Notes under the pieces: generated by a model
What the model saw: the letters and a program-made list of their open reading frames with translations, nothing else
Database searches by the model: none
What the model was told of the DNA's origin: nothing
Assembly (NCBI RefSeq): GCF_900091705.1
Contig: NZ_LT594785.1
Coordinates: 2,318,959 to 2,382,958, forward strand
From: Clostridium mediterraneense
GTDB taxonomy: Bacteria > Bacillota > Clostridia > Clostridiales > Clostridiaceae
Direction: 5' to 3'
Length of the DNA stretch: 64,000 nt
Shown here: one piece after another, positions 48,505 through 57,858 of the stretch
Position numbering within the stretch: the stretch's first letter is position 1
How the letters are laid out: each line of letters begins with the position of its first letter
Position numbers and translations under genes: made by a program

Positions 48505-49626
48505 CTATTTTTTAATTGTCATATTTAAAATCTCGTTAAAGCTTTTTTGTTCCTTCTTTAGATTAATTTCAAAATCTTCTTTTGTAGGAACTAAAATTAA
48601 TCCTAGTTTATCTTCATGTCTTAATTTTAATTGATATTTTCTAATCTTTCCATCATTTTTTTTAATTTCTACTTCTACTCTTCCATAATAATTATTTATA
48701 AGATGATAAAAATTATGTTCACTACTAGGTATTTTATCATTTACCTTATATATAATATCTCCTGATTCTATGCCTATTTCTTTAGCCTTCCCTTTATTAC
48801 TAACATCTAAAACACAAATTCCTTCATTTGAAATAAAAATTTTCTCTCTCTTTTTTTCAAAATCTAATTGTAAGCTTAACATAAATTCATGTAATATAGG
48901 CATCAATATAAGTAAAAATATTTCTAAAACACCTTTCTCCTTAAATAAAAATGCTAATAAAATAATAATCGTTCCATAAGAAGCTACTAAAATACCCGAT
49001 TCTAAGCTTTTTTTCTTTTTATTATATGTATATGTAGATGAGCTATAACCAATTATTCCAAACAGCCCCAAAATTGGACTAAGCCAATATCTACTTAATT
49101 TAAATCCACCATATATTTCACCATCAATAGTATTAAATATAGGCTGTGCTCCTCTACTTCCATCTAAAATAATTAAAACTGCTTCTATTATATGCATTAC
49201 ACCAACAAAAATAATTATATCTATAATTGCAATATTTAAAAATTTAGTCCCTCCAAAATATTTACCTATAATAAGTGATAAAATTCCTAATAACATACCT
49301 GAATATGAAAAACAAATAAATCTTTTTTTATATACCATAAGTGCAATTGATAAAATAAATATTAACTCTATTTTAGAATCCTCACTAAAGTTAATATTCA
49401 ATAAATTTAAGATAATAATAGATATAAATCCTGCTAAAATTCCAATACCTAATTGAGATAATGTAAGTTCAAAGGGAGAATCTAATTCTCCCTTTAACTT
49501 CATTTTTGCTTCTTCATAAACTCTTCTATTTTTATAATAGAAAATTAAAGCTGTTAATAAAAATAAAAACATAGAATTTACCATTATATATGCTAATTCA
49601 AATATACTCTCTAATACCACTTCCAT
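48505..49626 (-). CDS. Polytopic membrane protein with C-terminal PDZ domain
   Basis: 373 residues. About seven to eight hydrophobic helices fill residues 5-265; a PDZ domain follows (about 270-345: G-I-C-V-L-D-V-S-N-K-G-K-A-K-E-I-G-I-E-S-G-D-I-I-Y in part) and a polar tail. The PDZ likely binds protein C-termini on one face of the membrane. Neighbouring ctp protease also has a PDZ domain, eight bases upstream, so the two are co-transcribed; the protein may scaffold or deliver substrate to that protease (inference). AGGGGTTAGT precedes ATG. Confidence 0.85.
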   Translation of the reverse strand: MEVVLESIFELAYIMVNSMFLFLLTALIFYYKNRRVYEEAKMKLKGELDSPFELTLSQLGIGILAGFISIIILNLLNINFSEDSKIELIFILSIALMVYKKRFICFSYSGMLLGILSLIIGKYFGGTKFLNIAIIDIIIFVGVMHIIEAVLIILDGSRGAQPIFNTIDGEIYGGFKLSRYWLSPILGLFGIIGYSSSTYTYNKKKKSLESGILVASYGTIIILLAFLFKEKGVLEIFLLILMPILHEFMLSLQLDFEKKREKIFISNEGICVLDVSNKGKAKEIGIESGDIIYKVNDKIPSSEHNFYHLINNYYGRVEVEIKKNDGKIRKYQLKLRHEDKLGLILVPTKEDFEINLKKEQKSFNEILNMTIKK

Positions 49627-49634
49627 ACTAACCC

Positions 49635-50891
49635 CTAATCTAACTTTCCATTCATAACTTCTATAGCTTTTTCAAATTGGGGATCTGCACTTCTACTATA
49701 TTCTTTTTCTTTAAGCTCTGTTGGATATTCCACTTCTATATCTGGCTTAATTCCTGTTCCATGTATATTTTCTCCACTTGGAGTATAATACTTAGAAATA
49801 GTTACTTTTAAAGCTGAACCATCTTTTTGTTTTATAGGAACTTGAACTATTCCCTTTCCAAAAGTAGTAGTTCCAACTAAAGTACCAACCTTATAATCTC
49901 TTATTGCTCCTGAAACTATTTCTGATGCTGAGGCTGAACCCTCATCTATAAGAACTACTAAAGGCATATTATGTGCTATTCCACCAACAGATAGACTCTT
50001 TTCTTTGCTATCATATTTATCAATAGTTGAAACTATTGGCTCACCTTTCTTAATGAAATTAGAAACTACATCAACAGATTCTGTCATATAACCACCTGGG
50101 TTACCTCTTAAATCTAATACAAGACCTTTCATGCCTTTTTTCTCTAACTCTTCAAGCTTAGCCTTAAAATCTCTTCCTACATTTTCTTCAAAGGCTTTTA
50201 TTTGTATATAACCAATATTATCATCAACCATTTCACCTTTAACATTTATAGTTTTGACAACATCCCTCATTACTTTTACATCCATTATCCCTTTATTAGG
50301 TCTTTCTATATTAAGAGTAATTTCTTCTTTAGTTTTACCCTTCATCATCTTAACAGCCTTATCCATATCATTTCCTGTTACAGAAACTCCATTTATTCCT
50401 CGAATTATGTCACCTGATTTAATACCAGCTTTATCTGCTGGTCCTTCTTCTACCGGAGAAACAACAACTATATTTTTATCTTTAACACCTACTTGTATTC
50501 CAACACCCATATACTCTCCAGAATTTTGCTCCATAAAAGAATCAAACTCTTCTTTATTCATATAATAAGTGTATGGGTCTCCCAAAGCCATTGTCATTCC
50601 TTTTATGGCTCCTTCAACTAATTTTTTTTCATCAATCTCACCATCATAATATTTATAAAGCTGTTCTCTCATACTAAATAAATCTTTATATTGCTCTATA
50701 TTTTTCACTTCTTTAAATGATTTATTTAAATCCCCCTTAGTTGTCATAGGTAATATTCCCTTTGCTGTCAGTCTATTACCTAAAAATAATGCTACACAAA
50801 AAACTGCAGCAAAAATTAAAATACCCTTCCAATTACTATTAAAGCCTCTCTTTTTTTTGAGCTTAATGTTGCTACCACTAATATCACTCAT
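49635..50891 (-). CDS. C-terminal-processing serine protease (S41, CtpA/B type)
   Basis: 418 residues. N-terminal membrane anchor (about 24-45), PDZ domain (about 120-205: A-D-K-A-G-I-K-S-G-D-I-I), S41 catalytic core with Ser in E-G-S-A-S-A-S-E-I and Lys in T-F-G-K-G-I-V-Q. An extracytoplasmic protease that cleaves near substrate C-termini; in Bacillus, CtpB cleaves SpoIVFA in sporulation. Gene order ftsE-ftsX-ctp matches Bacillus. GGGGTGAAAAT precedes ATG. Confidence 0.94.
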   Translation of the reverse strand: MSDISGSNIKLKKKRGFNSNWKGILIFAAVFCVALFLGNRLTAKGILPMTTKGDLNKSFKEVKNIEQYKDLFSMREQLYKYYDGEIDEKKLVEGAIKGMTMALGDPYTYYMNKEEFDSFMEQNSGEYMGVGIQVGVKDKNIVVVSPVEEGPADKAGIKSGDIIRGINGVSVTGNDMDKAVKMMKGKTKEEITLNIERPNKGIMDVKVMRDVVKTINVKGEMVDDNIGYIQIKAFEENVGRDFKAKLEELEKKGMKGLVLDLRGNPGGYMTESVDVVSNFIKKGEPIVSTIDKYDSKEKSLSVGGIAHNMPLVVLIDEGSASASEIVSGAIRDYKVGTLVGTTTFGKGIVQVPIKQKDGSALKVTISKYYTPSGENIHGTGIKPDIEVEYPTELKEKEYSRSADPQFEKAIEVMNGKLD

Positions 50892-50918
50892 ATTTTCACC
50901 CCTTATTTAAAATAAAAA

Positions 50919-50966
50919 AAGCTTAAAATACTTTACCTTATTTCTAATTGTAAGTATTTTAAGCTT
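50919..50966 (-). terminator. Terminator after ftsX
   Basis: AAGCTTAAAATACTT / AAGTATTTTAAGCTT, 15-bp perfect stem, 18-nt loop, plus-strand A7 run giving a minus U-run. Separates ftsEX from the ctp gene. Confidence 0.78.
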
Positions 50967-50987
50967 ATTGTATACTATATTCCTAAA

Positions 50988-51890
50988 TTATACATCTAAG
51001 AACTTTCTTAATGCAATTATACTTCCTATTGCTCCAATTAAGATACCTGCGATTATAAATTGCCATGACATCATTGTTAAGATGTAACTTGGATGTATAA
51101 ATTGCATTGTATACATTCCTTTAAGGGCTGATTTAAATAATGCTGAATATCCTGCATAAATTATCGCAACAGCTAATACTGAACCTACTAGTCCAATAAC
51201 TATACCTTCTATGACAAAAGGCCATCTAATAAACCAATCAGTAGCTCCAACAAATTTCATAATTCCTATTTCTCTTCTTCTTGAGTAAACAGTAATCTTA
51301 ATAGTATTGATAATTAAGAATAATGAAACTCCAATAAGTACTATAAATAGAACTAATCCTACCCATTTAACTGTATTAGCAAATGAAGTAATTGTTTTGA
51401 TCATCTCTTGGTCATTTCCTATTTGATCTATCCCTGCCATAAGCTGTCCATTTGGTGTAAGGTCTTTTTGTACAGTATCTGCAACCTCTGGTTGATCAAG
51501 TTGCACTGTATATGAATTTGGCAGTGGGTTATTTGACTCATTATAACCTGCTAAAATATCTGGATCACTAGCAAATTGAGCCTTAAAATTAGTTAAGGCT
51601 TGAGCCTTTGTTTCATATGTTACAGACTTAACGCCTGGTATTGACTTAATCTTTGCTTCTATAGCTGATTGTTCTGCTTGTGTTGCATTATCTTTTAAGA
51701 AAACTTTAATTTCTACTTTAGATTGTACATCTTGTACCCCAACACTTACATTTAATGCTGTTAATAAAAATGCTCCAAAAACTACTAAAGTAGTTAAAAC
51801 AGTTGCTGCTGAAGCAATACTAATTGTCGCATTTCTTTTTAAACTTTTAAATGCATCAGATATAAAGTATAAAAAACTATTTGGCTTCAT
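50988..51890 (-). CDS. ftsX: Cell division permease FtsX
   Basis: 300 residues. One N-terminal helix (about 22-45), an extracellular domain (about 50-165), then three C-terminal helices of the FtsX fold. FtsEX is an ABC system that activates peptidoglycan hydrolases rather than transporting. Three nearby ATGs are possible; GGGAGG lies eight bases before ATG 51890 (M-K-P-N-S-F-L), which gives the standard length. Overlaps the ftsE 3' end by 14 bases, so translation is coupled. Confidence 0.95.
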   Translation of the reverse strand: MKPNSFLYFISDAFKSLKRNATISIASAATVLTTLVVFGAFLLTALNVSVGVQDVQSKVEIKVFLKDNATQAEQSAIEAKIKSIPGVKSVTYETKAQALTNFKAQFASDPDILAGYNESNNPLPNSYTVQLDQPEVADTVQKDLTPNGQLMAGIDQIGNDQEMIKTITSFANTVKWVGLVLFIVLIGVSLFLIINTIKITVYSRRREIGIMKFVGATDWFIRWPFVIEGIVIGLVGSVLAVAIIYAGYSALFKSALKGMYTMQFIHPSYILTMMSWQFIIAGILIGAIGSIIALRKFLDV

Positions 51891-52566
51891 CTTCATATCC
51901 TCCCTTCTTAGCATCTCTTACAACTTCTCCCTTTTCTATAGCAATAACTCTCTTTCTCATTTCATCAACTATTTCTTTAGCATGAGTAGCCATTATTACT
52001 GTAGTACCAGCTTTATTTATGTCTTCAATTAAAGCCATAATTTCTTTAGCTGTTTCAGGGTCTAAGTTACCTGTAGGTTCGTCTGCTATAAGCACTTGAG
52101 GATTATTAACTATAGCTCTAGCTATAGAAACTCTTTGTTGCTCACCACCTGATAATTCATGTGGGAACATTTTATATTTATTTGATAATCCAACTAAAGA
52201 AAGAACCATTGGTACTCTCTTTCTTATTTCTTTTGGTGAAGCTTCAACAACTCTCATTGCAAAAGCTACATTTTCATAAACATTTAAAGTTGGTATTAGT
52301 CTAAAGTCTTGGAATATCATACCTATCTTTCTTCTATAGTATGGTATTGCTCTTCTTTTTACGCCACTAAGTTCTGTGTCATTCATAGTTATAGTTCCTG
52401 ATGTTGGATCTACTTCTTTAAGTAACATTTTTATAAATGTTGATTTACCCGCTCCACTTGGTCCTACTAAAAATACAAACTCTCCTGTTTCAATAGTTAC
52501 ATCAACATTTGTTAAGGCTTTTACATTTTTATTATATATCTTAGAGACATTTTTAAATTGTATCAT
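51877..52566 (-). CDS. ftsE: Cell division ATP-binding protein FtsE
   Basis: 229 residues. Walker A G-P-S-G-A-G-K-S-T-F-I-K, signature L-S-G-G-E-Q-Q-R-V-S-I-A-R-A-I, Walker B V-L-I-A-D-E-P-T-G-N-L-D, H-loop A-T-H-A-K-E. Partner of FtsX at the cytoplasmic membrane. AGGAGTGTTTAG precedes ATG. Confidence 0.96.
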   Translation of the reverse strand: MIQFKNVSKIYNKNVKALTNVDVTIETGEFVFLVGPSGAGKSTFIKMLLKEVDPTSGTITMNDTELSGVKRRAIPYYRRKIGMIFQDFRLIPTLNVYENVAFAMRVVEASPKEIRKRVPMVLSLVGLSNKYKMFPHELSGGEQQRVSIARAIVNNPQVLIADEPTGNLDPETAKEIMALIEDINKAGTTVIMATHAKEIVDEMRKRVIAIEKGEVVRDAKKGGYEDEAK

Positions 52567-52705
52567 CTAAACACTCCTAACATTTTTTCATGTACCTTAC
52601 ATTTTCGATAATCAAATTTTTAATAATACTTGTCATTTTCCATCATTCTCAAACATTATAACACATTTTCTTTTAAAAGTTGAATTTTTTTGCCCCCTGT
52701 ATTGT

Positions 52706-53557
52706 TTACTTTTCAACAAGGCTGTCAAATCCTTCCCCTAAAACTTCCTTTGCATCACTAACAGTTATAAACGCTTTATGGTCTATTTCTCTTATCTTAT
52801 TCTTCAATGTAATGAATTGTTTTCCATGTACAACAACATATAATATATTTACTTTTTTATCAGAGTATGCTCCAGTTCCAATTAACTTTGTGCATCCTCT
52901 ATCAATTTCATTAATTATATATTCTTGTATTTCTTTACTTTTTTCACTTATAATTATAACTTGCTTACATCCATTGAATCCTTCTATAAATTTATCAATT
53001 AAAATACCAGTGATTACACATGCTATTAACCCATATAAAGATTCTTCTATTCCAAAAGTTAATAAAGCTAAAATTATAACTACACAATCTGCTATTAATA
53101 AACACTTACCTATTTCTACACGAATATACTTATTAAGTATCTTAGCTATTATATCAGTTCCCCCTGTAGAAGAATTTTCATTAAATACCATAGCCATTCC
53201 AAATGCAGCTAAAGTACTTCCACAGATTATAGCTAAAACTGGATCTTTTGTAACTGCAAAGCCTGGAAATAATTTTTCTAATATAGCCAAGGTAAAAGAA
53301 AGTCCAAAAGATGCAAAAACACTTCTTGCAATAAATTCTCTTCCAATTAAAATAAACGCTAATATAAATAAAACAATATTAAAAATATTCATAACTAAAG
53401 CTGTTGATAAACCAGTATATGAATGTAATATTAGCGCAAATCCAGAAACTCCACCTGCTGCTATGTCGTTTGGATAATAAAAGAACTGTAACGCTACCGC
53501 TAAAATAATAATCCCAATAGTTATATTTAGGTATTTCTTAAAAACCAACTTATTCAT
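52706..53557 (-). CDS. YitT-family membrane protein (DUF2179 C-terminus)
   Basis: 283 residues. Five to six helices in the first 200 residues (A-A-G-G-V-S-G-F-A-L-I-L-H; N-S-S-T-G-G-T-D-I-I-A-K-I family motifs), then the cytoplasmic DUF2179 domain (about 205-280: I-I-S-E-K-S-K-E-I-Q-E-Y-I ... D-R-G-C-T-K-L-I-G-T-G-A-Y). Function of YitT proteins is uncertain. AAGGGGGAAATC precedes ATG. Monocistronic. Confidence 0.92.
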   Translation of the reverse strand: MNKLVFKKYLNITIGIIILAVALQFFYYPNDIAAGGVSGFALILHSYTGLSTALVMNIFNIVLFILAFILIGREFIARSVFASFGLSFTLAILEKLFPGFAVTKDPVLAIICGSTLAAFGMAMVFNENSSTGGTDIIAKILNKYIRVEIGKCLLIADCVVIILALLTFGIEESLYGLIACVITGILIDKFIEGFNGCKQVIIISEKSKEIQEYIINEIDRGCTKLIGTGAYSDKKVNILYVVVHGKQFITLKNKIREIDHKAFITVSDAKEVLGEGFDSLVEK

Positions 53558-53666
53558 GATTTCCCCCTTATCAGCTTAAAAGTTAGCCTTAGATTATATG
53601 TACCTAACTTTATATAAAGTATATTATAACCTAAATTTTAAAATTTTAGTTGTTGTTAAAAAAAAT

Positions 53667-53697
53667 ATAACAGTATGGTAAAATTTCATACTGTTAT
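53667..53697 (-). terminator. Transketolase operon terminator
   Basis: ATAACAGTATG / CATACTGTTAT, 11-bp perfect stem, 9-nt loop, minus-strand U-run; 27 bases 3' of the stop at 53724. Confidence 0.82.
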
Positions 53698-53723
53698 ATT
53701 TATACTTTATTTATTTTTATTTT

Positions 53724-54662
53724 TTACTTTAATGAGATAGCTTTTTTTACAGCTTCAACTATATTTCCTGATGTTAATCCATAAGCCTTTAGAAGCTCAT
53801 TTGGTTTTCCACTTTCACCAAATGTGTCTCTAACTCCCACTTTAACTACTGGAACTAGACATTCCTCTGATAAAGCTTCTGATACTGCTGAACCAAGTCC
53901 ACCGATTATATTATGTTCTTCAACTGTAACAATAGCCTTTGTTTCCTTAGCAGCTTTAACTAATAAATTTACATCTAAAGGCTTTAATGTGTGTATATTT
54001 ATAACTCTTGCACTTATACCGTCATTATTTAAAGCTTCTTGCGCTACAAGAGCTTCATCAACCATAATTCCAGTTGCTACTATAGTAACATCATTTCCGT
54101 CTCTAAGTTCTACACCTTTTCCTATTTCAAACTTATAAGTAGCTGGATCATTGATAACATTAACAGCTGCTCTTCCAAGTCTTACATAACAAGGTCCTTC
54201 ATATTCAGCAATTGCTTTAATAGCTGCTTCTGTTTCAACAGCATCAGCTGGTGAAATAACAGTCATATTTGGTATAGCTCTCATTATAGCTAAATCTTCA
54301 ATTGCTTGGTGTGAAGCTCCATCTTCTCCAACTGTAAGTCCTGCATGTGTTGCACATATCTTAACATTTAATCTTGGGTAACAAATTGAGTTTCTAATTT
54401 GTTCGAAAGCTCTACCTGCTGCAAACATAGCAAATGAACTAACAAAAGGAATTTTTCCACAAGTTGAAAGTCCTGCTGCTACACCCATCATATTAGCTTC
54501 AGCAATTCCCATATTTATAAATCTATCTGGGAACTCTTTTCCGAAATCTGCTGTCTTAGTTGATTTTGAAAGGTCTGCATCTAAAACCACTATTTTATCA
54601 TTAACTTTTCCAAGCTCTGCTAAAGCTTTTCCATATGCTTCTCTTGTTGCTATCTTTGCCAT
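53724..54662 (-). CDS. Transketolase, C-terminal subunit
   Basis: 312 residues, equivalent to the pyrimidine-binding and C-terminal domains of full transketolase: conserved E-A-N-M-M-G-V-A-A-G-L, F-A-A-G-R-A-F-E-Q-I-R, T-H-A-G-L-T-V-G-E-D-G-A-S-H-Q, E-E-H-N-I-I-G-G-L-G. Works with the N-terminal subunit encoded one base upstream; the AGGAGG ribosome-binding site is inside the 3' end of that gene. Together they transfer two-carbon units in the pentose phosphate pathway using thiamine diphosphate. Confidence 0.94.
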   Translation of the reverse strand: MAKIATREAYGKALAELGKVNDKIVVLDADLSKSTKTADFGKEFPDRFINMGIAEANMMGVAAGLSTCGKIPFVSSFAMFAAGRAFEQIRNSICYPRLNVKICATHAGLTVGEDGASHQAIEDLAIMRAIPNMTVISPADAVETEAAIKAIAEYEGPCYVRLGRAAVNVINDPATYKFEIGKGVELRDGNDVTIVATGIMVDEALVAQEALNNDGISARVINIHTLKPLDVNLLVKAAKETKAIVTVEEHNIIGGLGSAVSEALSEECLVPVVKVGVRDTFGESGKPNELLKAYGLTSGNIVEAVKKAISLK

Positions 54663-54663
54663 C

Positions 54664-55488
54664 TTAGTTTTCGCCTCCTAATTCTTTTAATGCAATTTCA
54701 CATTGTTCCTTACTTGGAGCTGTTCCATGCCATGATGCTTCATTTTCCATAAATGAAACTCCTTTTCCTTTAACTGTATTACATAAAATACATGTTGGTC
54801 TTCCTTTTGTACTCTTAGCCTTTTCAATAGCTCCTAGTATTTCTTCAAAATTATGACCATCTATAACAATCACTTCCCAATTAAAAGCTTCAAACTTTTT
54901 ATCTATTGGAAGTGGACTCATAACTTTTTTAATATCTCCATCTATTTGAAGACCATTAAAATCAACAAATATTGTTAGATTATCTAGCTTGTAGTGAGCT
55001 GCTGACATAGCTGCTTCCCAAACTTGACCTTCTTCTAATTCTCCATCTCCTAAAAGTGCATACACCCTATAATCTTTTTTATCTAATTTTCCAGCAAGAG
55101 CCATTCCTACTGCTGTTGAGATTCCTTGACCTAAAGAACCTGTTGACATATCAACTCCTGATACATCATTCATATTTGGATGACCTTGTAACTTTGATCC
55201 AAACTTTCTTAATGTAACTAATTCATCTGGACTGAAAAATCCTTTTCTAGCTAAGGCACTATATAAAACTGGTGCTGTATGTCCTTTTGATAAAACAAAT
55301 CTATCTCTATTAGGATTCTTTGGATCCTTAGGGTCTACATTCATTTCATCAAAATATAATGTTGTAACTATATCAGCCGCTGATAATGATCCACCTGGGT
55401 GACCTGATGCTGATTCTGTTAACATAGTAACAATATCTTTTCTGATAATTGTTGCCATACTCTTTAATTCTTCTATTCTTTTATTCAT
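54664..55488 (-). CDS. Transketolase, N-terminal subunit
   Basis: 274 residues, the thiamine-diphosphate-binding half: S-G-H-P-G-G-S-L-S-A-A-D, S-K-G-H-T-A-P-V-L-Y, T-G-S-L-G-Q-G-I-S and the ThDP motif G-D-G-E-L-E-E-G-Q-V-W-E-A-A. Split transketolases are common in clostridia, so this is normal rather than a broken gene. GGTAGGAGGGC precedes ATG. Confidence 0.95.
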   Translation of the reverse strand: MNKRIEELKSMATIIRKDIVTMLTESASGHPGGSLSAADIVTTLYFDEMNVDPKDPKNPNRDRFVLSKGHTAPVLYSALARKGFFSPDELVTLRKFGSKLQGHPNMNDVSGVDMSTGSLGQGISTAVGMALAGKLDKKDYRVYALLGDGELEEGQVWEAAMSAAHYKLDNLTIFVDFNGLQIDGDIKKVMSPLPIDKKFEAFNWEVIVIDGHNFEEILGAIEKAKSTKGRPTCILCNTVKGKGVSFMENEASWHGTAPSKEQCEIALKELGGEN

Positions 55489-55897
55489 ACTAGCCCTCCT
55501 ACCTATTGATTAGGTTTAAGTTATTTATATTTTTAATTTTAATTGCAACTTTTTAGAATTTTATATTTTTATATTATCATATTTTTTATAAATTTCCTAC
55601 CCAAAAAAGTTATTTATGTTTAACTTTATTAATTTTATCTTTTAATTAGAGTATTCTATATAAATAAATAGTATATATTTAAATCTTAAAAAGATATTTA
55701 TTTAACAAAAAATACTCTTATTAATTTAAATAGTAATAAAATTCCGTTGATATATAACATAAAAAAAATATATCTAGCTATACTATTTATAATTATCAAA
55801 ATAAAAGAAAAATATTTTGTAAAATTAAACAAAAAAAGAGCTACTCAAAATGAGTTAGCTCTTTTGCCACTTACTACAAAATTACTTTCTGATATAA
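55489..55897. other. 409-bp intergenic region, transketolase upstream
   Basis: Holds the transketolase promoter region and the mazF terminator (55834-55865). Very AT-rich; no gene or defined regulatory element recognised. Confidence 0.6.
55834..55865 (-). terminator. mazF terminator
   Basis: AAAAGAGCTACTC / GAGTTAGCTCTTTT stem with one bulge, 33 bases 3' of the mazF stop. Confidence 0.8.
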
Positions 55898-56269
55898 TTA
55901 CTTTTTGATGCTATTTAACTCTAGATTTAAACTAATAATTAAAGCTTTATTTACTTTTTTCATATCTACATCTGTCATATGACCTATTTTTTCTTTTAAT
56001 CTTCTTTTATCAAGAGTCCTCACTTGCTCTAAAAGAACTACCGAATCTCTATTAAGACCATATTCTTCTGAAGATATTTCAACATGAGTTGGTAATTTAG
56101 CTTTATTTATTTGTGATGTAATAGCTGCTACTATAACCGTAGGGCTATATCTATTACCGATATCATTTTGTATAATTATAACCGGTCTAATCCCTCCCTG
56201 CTCTGAACCAACAACTGGGCTTAGATCAGCATAAAAGATATCTCCTCTTTTTACATTTAAATTAGTCAT
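55898..56269 (-). CDS. mazF: MazF-family endoribonuclease toxin (EndoA-like)
   Basis: 123 residues. [29 protein letters not shown] is split across the fold's core (active-site Arg and Gln-Gly-Gly), followed by [12 protein letters not shown]. Sequence-specific mRNA interferase in Bacillus (UACAU cut). Seven bases after the antitoxin-type gene. Conserved position downstream of alr, as with ndoA in B. subtilis, argues for a core chromosomal system. Confidence 0.94.
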   Translation of the reverse strand: MTNLNVKRGDIFYADLSPVVGSEQGGIRPVIIIQNDIGNRYSPTVIVAAITSQINKAKLPTHVEISSEEYGLNRDSVVLLEQVRTLDKRRLKEKIGHMTDVDMKKVNKALIISLNLELNSIKK

Positions 56270-56276
56270 TTATCTA

Positions 56277-56501
56277 TCACACTCCGCAAAGCCACATCTC
56301 ATAATATACACTATCCTGAAAATCAGCGATACTTGCCTCTTCAGCACACTTTAAATTAATTTCTCCCATTTCGACGTATCCCTTTTTCATCATTTCTAAC
56401 ATCTCTATATTATATGATATTAACGAATCATTATTTAATTGACATTTTTTTATCCCATATTCTAAATTACTAGTTTTCTTTAACTGCTTATGTGACACCA
56501 T
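56277..56501 (-). CDS. Putative MazE-like antitoxin
   Basis: 74 residues. Position and size fit the antitoxin that precedes mazF; the sequence (Y-N-I-E-M-L-E-M-M-K-K-G-Y-V-E-M-G-E-I-N-L) resembles the helical C-terminal toxin-binding part of EndoAI/NdoAI with K-x-G-Y-x-E-M-x-x-I-N-L. The N-terminal ribbon-helix-helix is poorly conserved. AAAGGAGAGAATA precedes ATG. Inference rests mainly on synteny. Confidence 0.82.
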   Translation of the reverse strand: MVSHKQLKKTSNLEYGIKKCQLNNDSLISYNIEMLEMMKKGYVEMGEINLKCAEEASIADFQDSVYYEMWLCGV

Positions 56502-56621
56502 TATTCTCTCCTTTTTTTATATAATATTATTAAAAAGAGTTTATGTATGTTAAATTATATTACATTTTTTGTCACAAAGTCAAAAGATTCTTCTTTAGAT
56601 TTCCTTGTTTTCATCAATTCT

Positions 56622-57776
56622 TTACAGATAGTTTCTTACCTTAACTATCTCTTCATTTTCTAAATACATTCTTGGTACTCTATTCTTTAGCATACATATT
56701 ATCTCATAATTAATGGTTCCTATTAACTGAGCTATATCATCTGCATTAAATTTCACACCATTTTTTTCACCAATTAGAATAACTTCATCCCCAAGTTTTA
56801 CACCTTCTATATCTGTAACATCAACCATACATTGATCCATACAAATACTTCCTATTACAGGTGCTAATTGTCCATTTATTATAACTTTAGCTTTTCCATT
56901 TAAAAGTCTTGTGTAACCATCTGCATAACCTATTGGTAAAGTTGCTACAATAGTTTCTCTTTCTGTCTTAAATCTTCTTCCATAGCTAATATACATATCC
57001 TTTTTAAGCTTTTTTAAATGAACTATATTTGTTTTTAAAGTTAGTGCTGGTTTTAAATCTAAACCATCTTTTTTAACTTCATCTGATGGATAATACCCAT
57101 ATGTTATTATTCCAGGTCTTACCGCATCTAAATATGTTTCTTCTAAGTCCATAATAGCTGCACTATTTGAACTATGCTTTAATGGGATATGTATTCCTCT
57201 TTCTTCTAATTTATCACAAAGATTTTTAAACTTTTTAAATTGTTCATTTGTATATGTCTTATCTAACTCATCTGCTACTGAAAAATGAGTAAATATTCCA
57301 ACTACTTCTATTCCTGGTAATGAGCATACTTTAACTATGTCTTTAAAATCTTCTTCAGGTAAAAATCCTATTCTTCCCATACCAGTATCTACTGCTATAT
57401 GTATTTTTGCTTTTGTATTTAATTTTAAAGCTTCTCTTGATAAAACCCTTGCATAATCTAAGTTATATACTGTTTGTTCTATATTTTGTTTTATAAGTTT
57501 TTCACTAAAAGTTAAAGGAGTATATCCAAGTATCATAATTTCAGCATCAATTCCAGCTTGTCTAAGTTCTAAAGCTTCTGTAATCACTGCAACTGCTAAT
57601 TTGCTTGCACCTTCTTCTAATAAAACAGGAACAAGATCAACAGCTCCATGTCCATAAGCATCTGCCTTAACTACTGAAATAATTTTTTTATCGCCAGTTA
57701 ACTTTCTAATTTCCCTCATATTATGTCTTATATAATCTAAATTAACTTCTGCCCAAACGGGTCTTATACTTTCCAT
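56622..57776 (-). CDS. alr: Alanine racemase
   Basis: 384 residues. PLP lysine in [10 protein letters not shown] near residue 38, D-T-G-M-G-R-I-G-F, the catalytic Tyr region Y-I-S-Y-G-R-R-F, and G-S-I-C-M-D-Q. Interconverts L- and D-alanine for peptidoglycan; in spore formers it also affects germinant balance. ATG 57776 is preceded by AGAGGTGATAATAATT; the open frame extends eight codons upstream without a site. Terminator of the upstream gene separates it from the YdcC/GerS-like gene. Confidence 0.96.
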   Translation of the reverse strand: MESIRPVWAEVNLDYIRHNMREIRKLTGDKKIISVVKADAYGHGAVDLVPVLLEEGASKLAVAVITEALELRQAGIDAEIMILGYTPLTFSEKLIKQNIEQTVYNLDYARVLSREALKLNTKAKIHIAVDTGMGRIGFLPEEDFKDIVKVCSLPGIEVVGIFTHFSVADELDKTYTNEQFKKFKNLCDKLEERGIHIPLKHSSNSAAIMDLEETYLDAVRPGIITYGYYPSDEVKKDGLDLKPALTLKTNIVHLKKLKKDMYISYGRRFKTERETIVATLPIGYADGYTRLLNGKAKVIINGQLAPVIGSICMDQCMVDVTDIEGVKLGDEVILIGEKNGVKFNADDIAQLIGTINYEIICMLKNRVPRMYLENEEIVKVRNYL

Positions 57777-57820
57777 AATTATTATCACCTCTGTCAACAT
57801 TAGTATATCAAATATTCCAT

Positions 57821-57852
57821 AAACCTTTAGAGAGTTTTATCTCTAAAGGTTT
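57821..57852 (-). terminator. Terminator after YdcC/GerS-like gene
   Basis: AAACCTTTAGAG / CTCTAAAGGTTT, 12-bp perfect stem, 8-nt loop, between the gene and alr. Confidence 0.75.
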
Positions 57853-57858
57853 ATATAA

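Noticed and set aside
52680-53477. 265-codon frame antisense to the YitT gene
   Set aside because: Complement-frame shadow; the minus-strand frame has family motifs and a ribosome-binding site.
54664-55488. Transketolase considered as a frameshifted, broken gene
   Set aside because: Each half has its own start, ribosome-binding site and complete domain; split transketolases are normal in clostridia.
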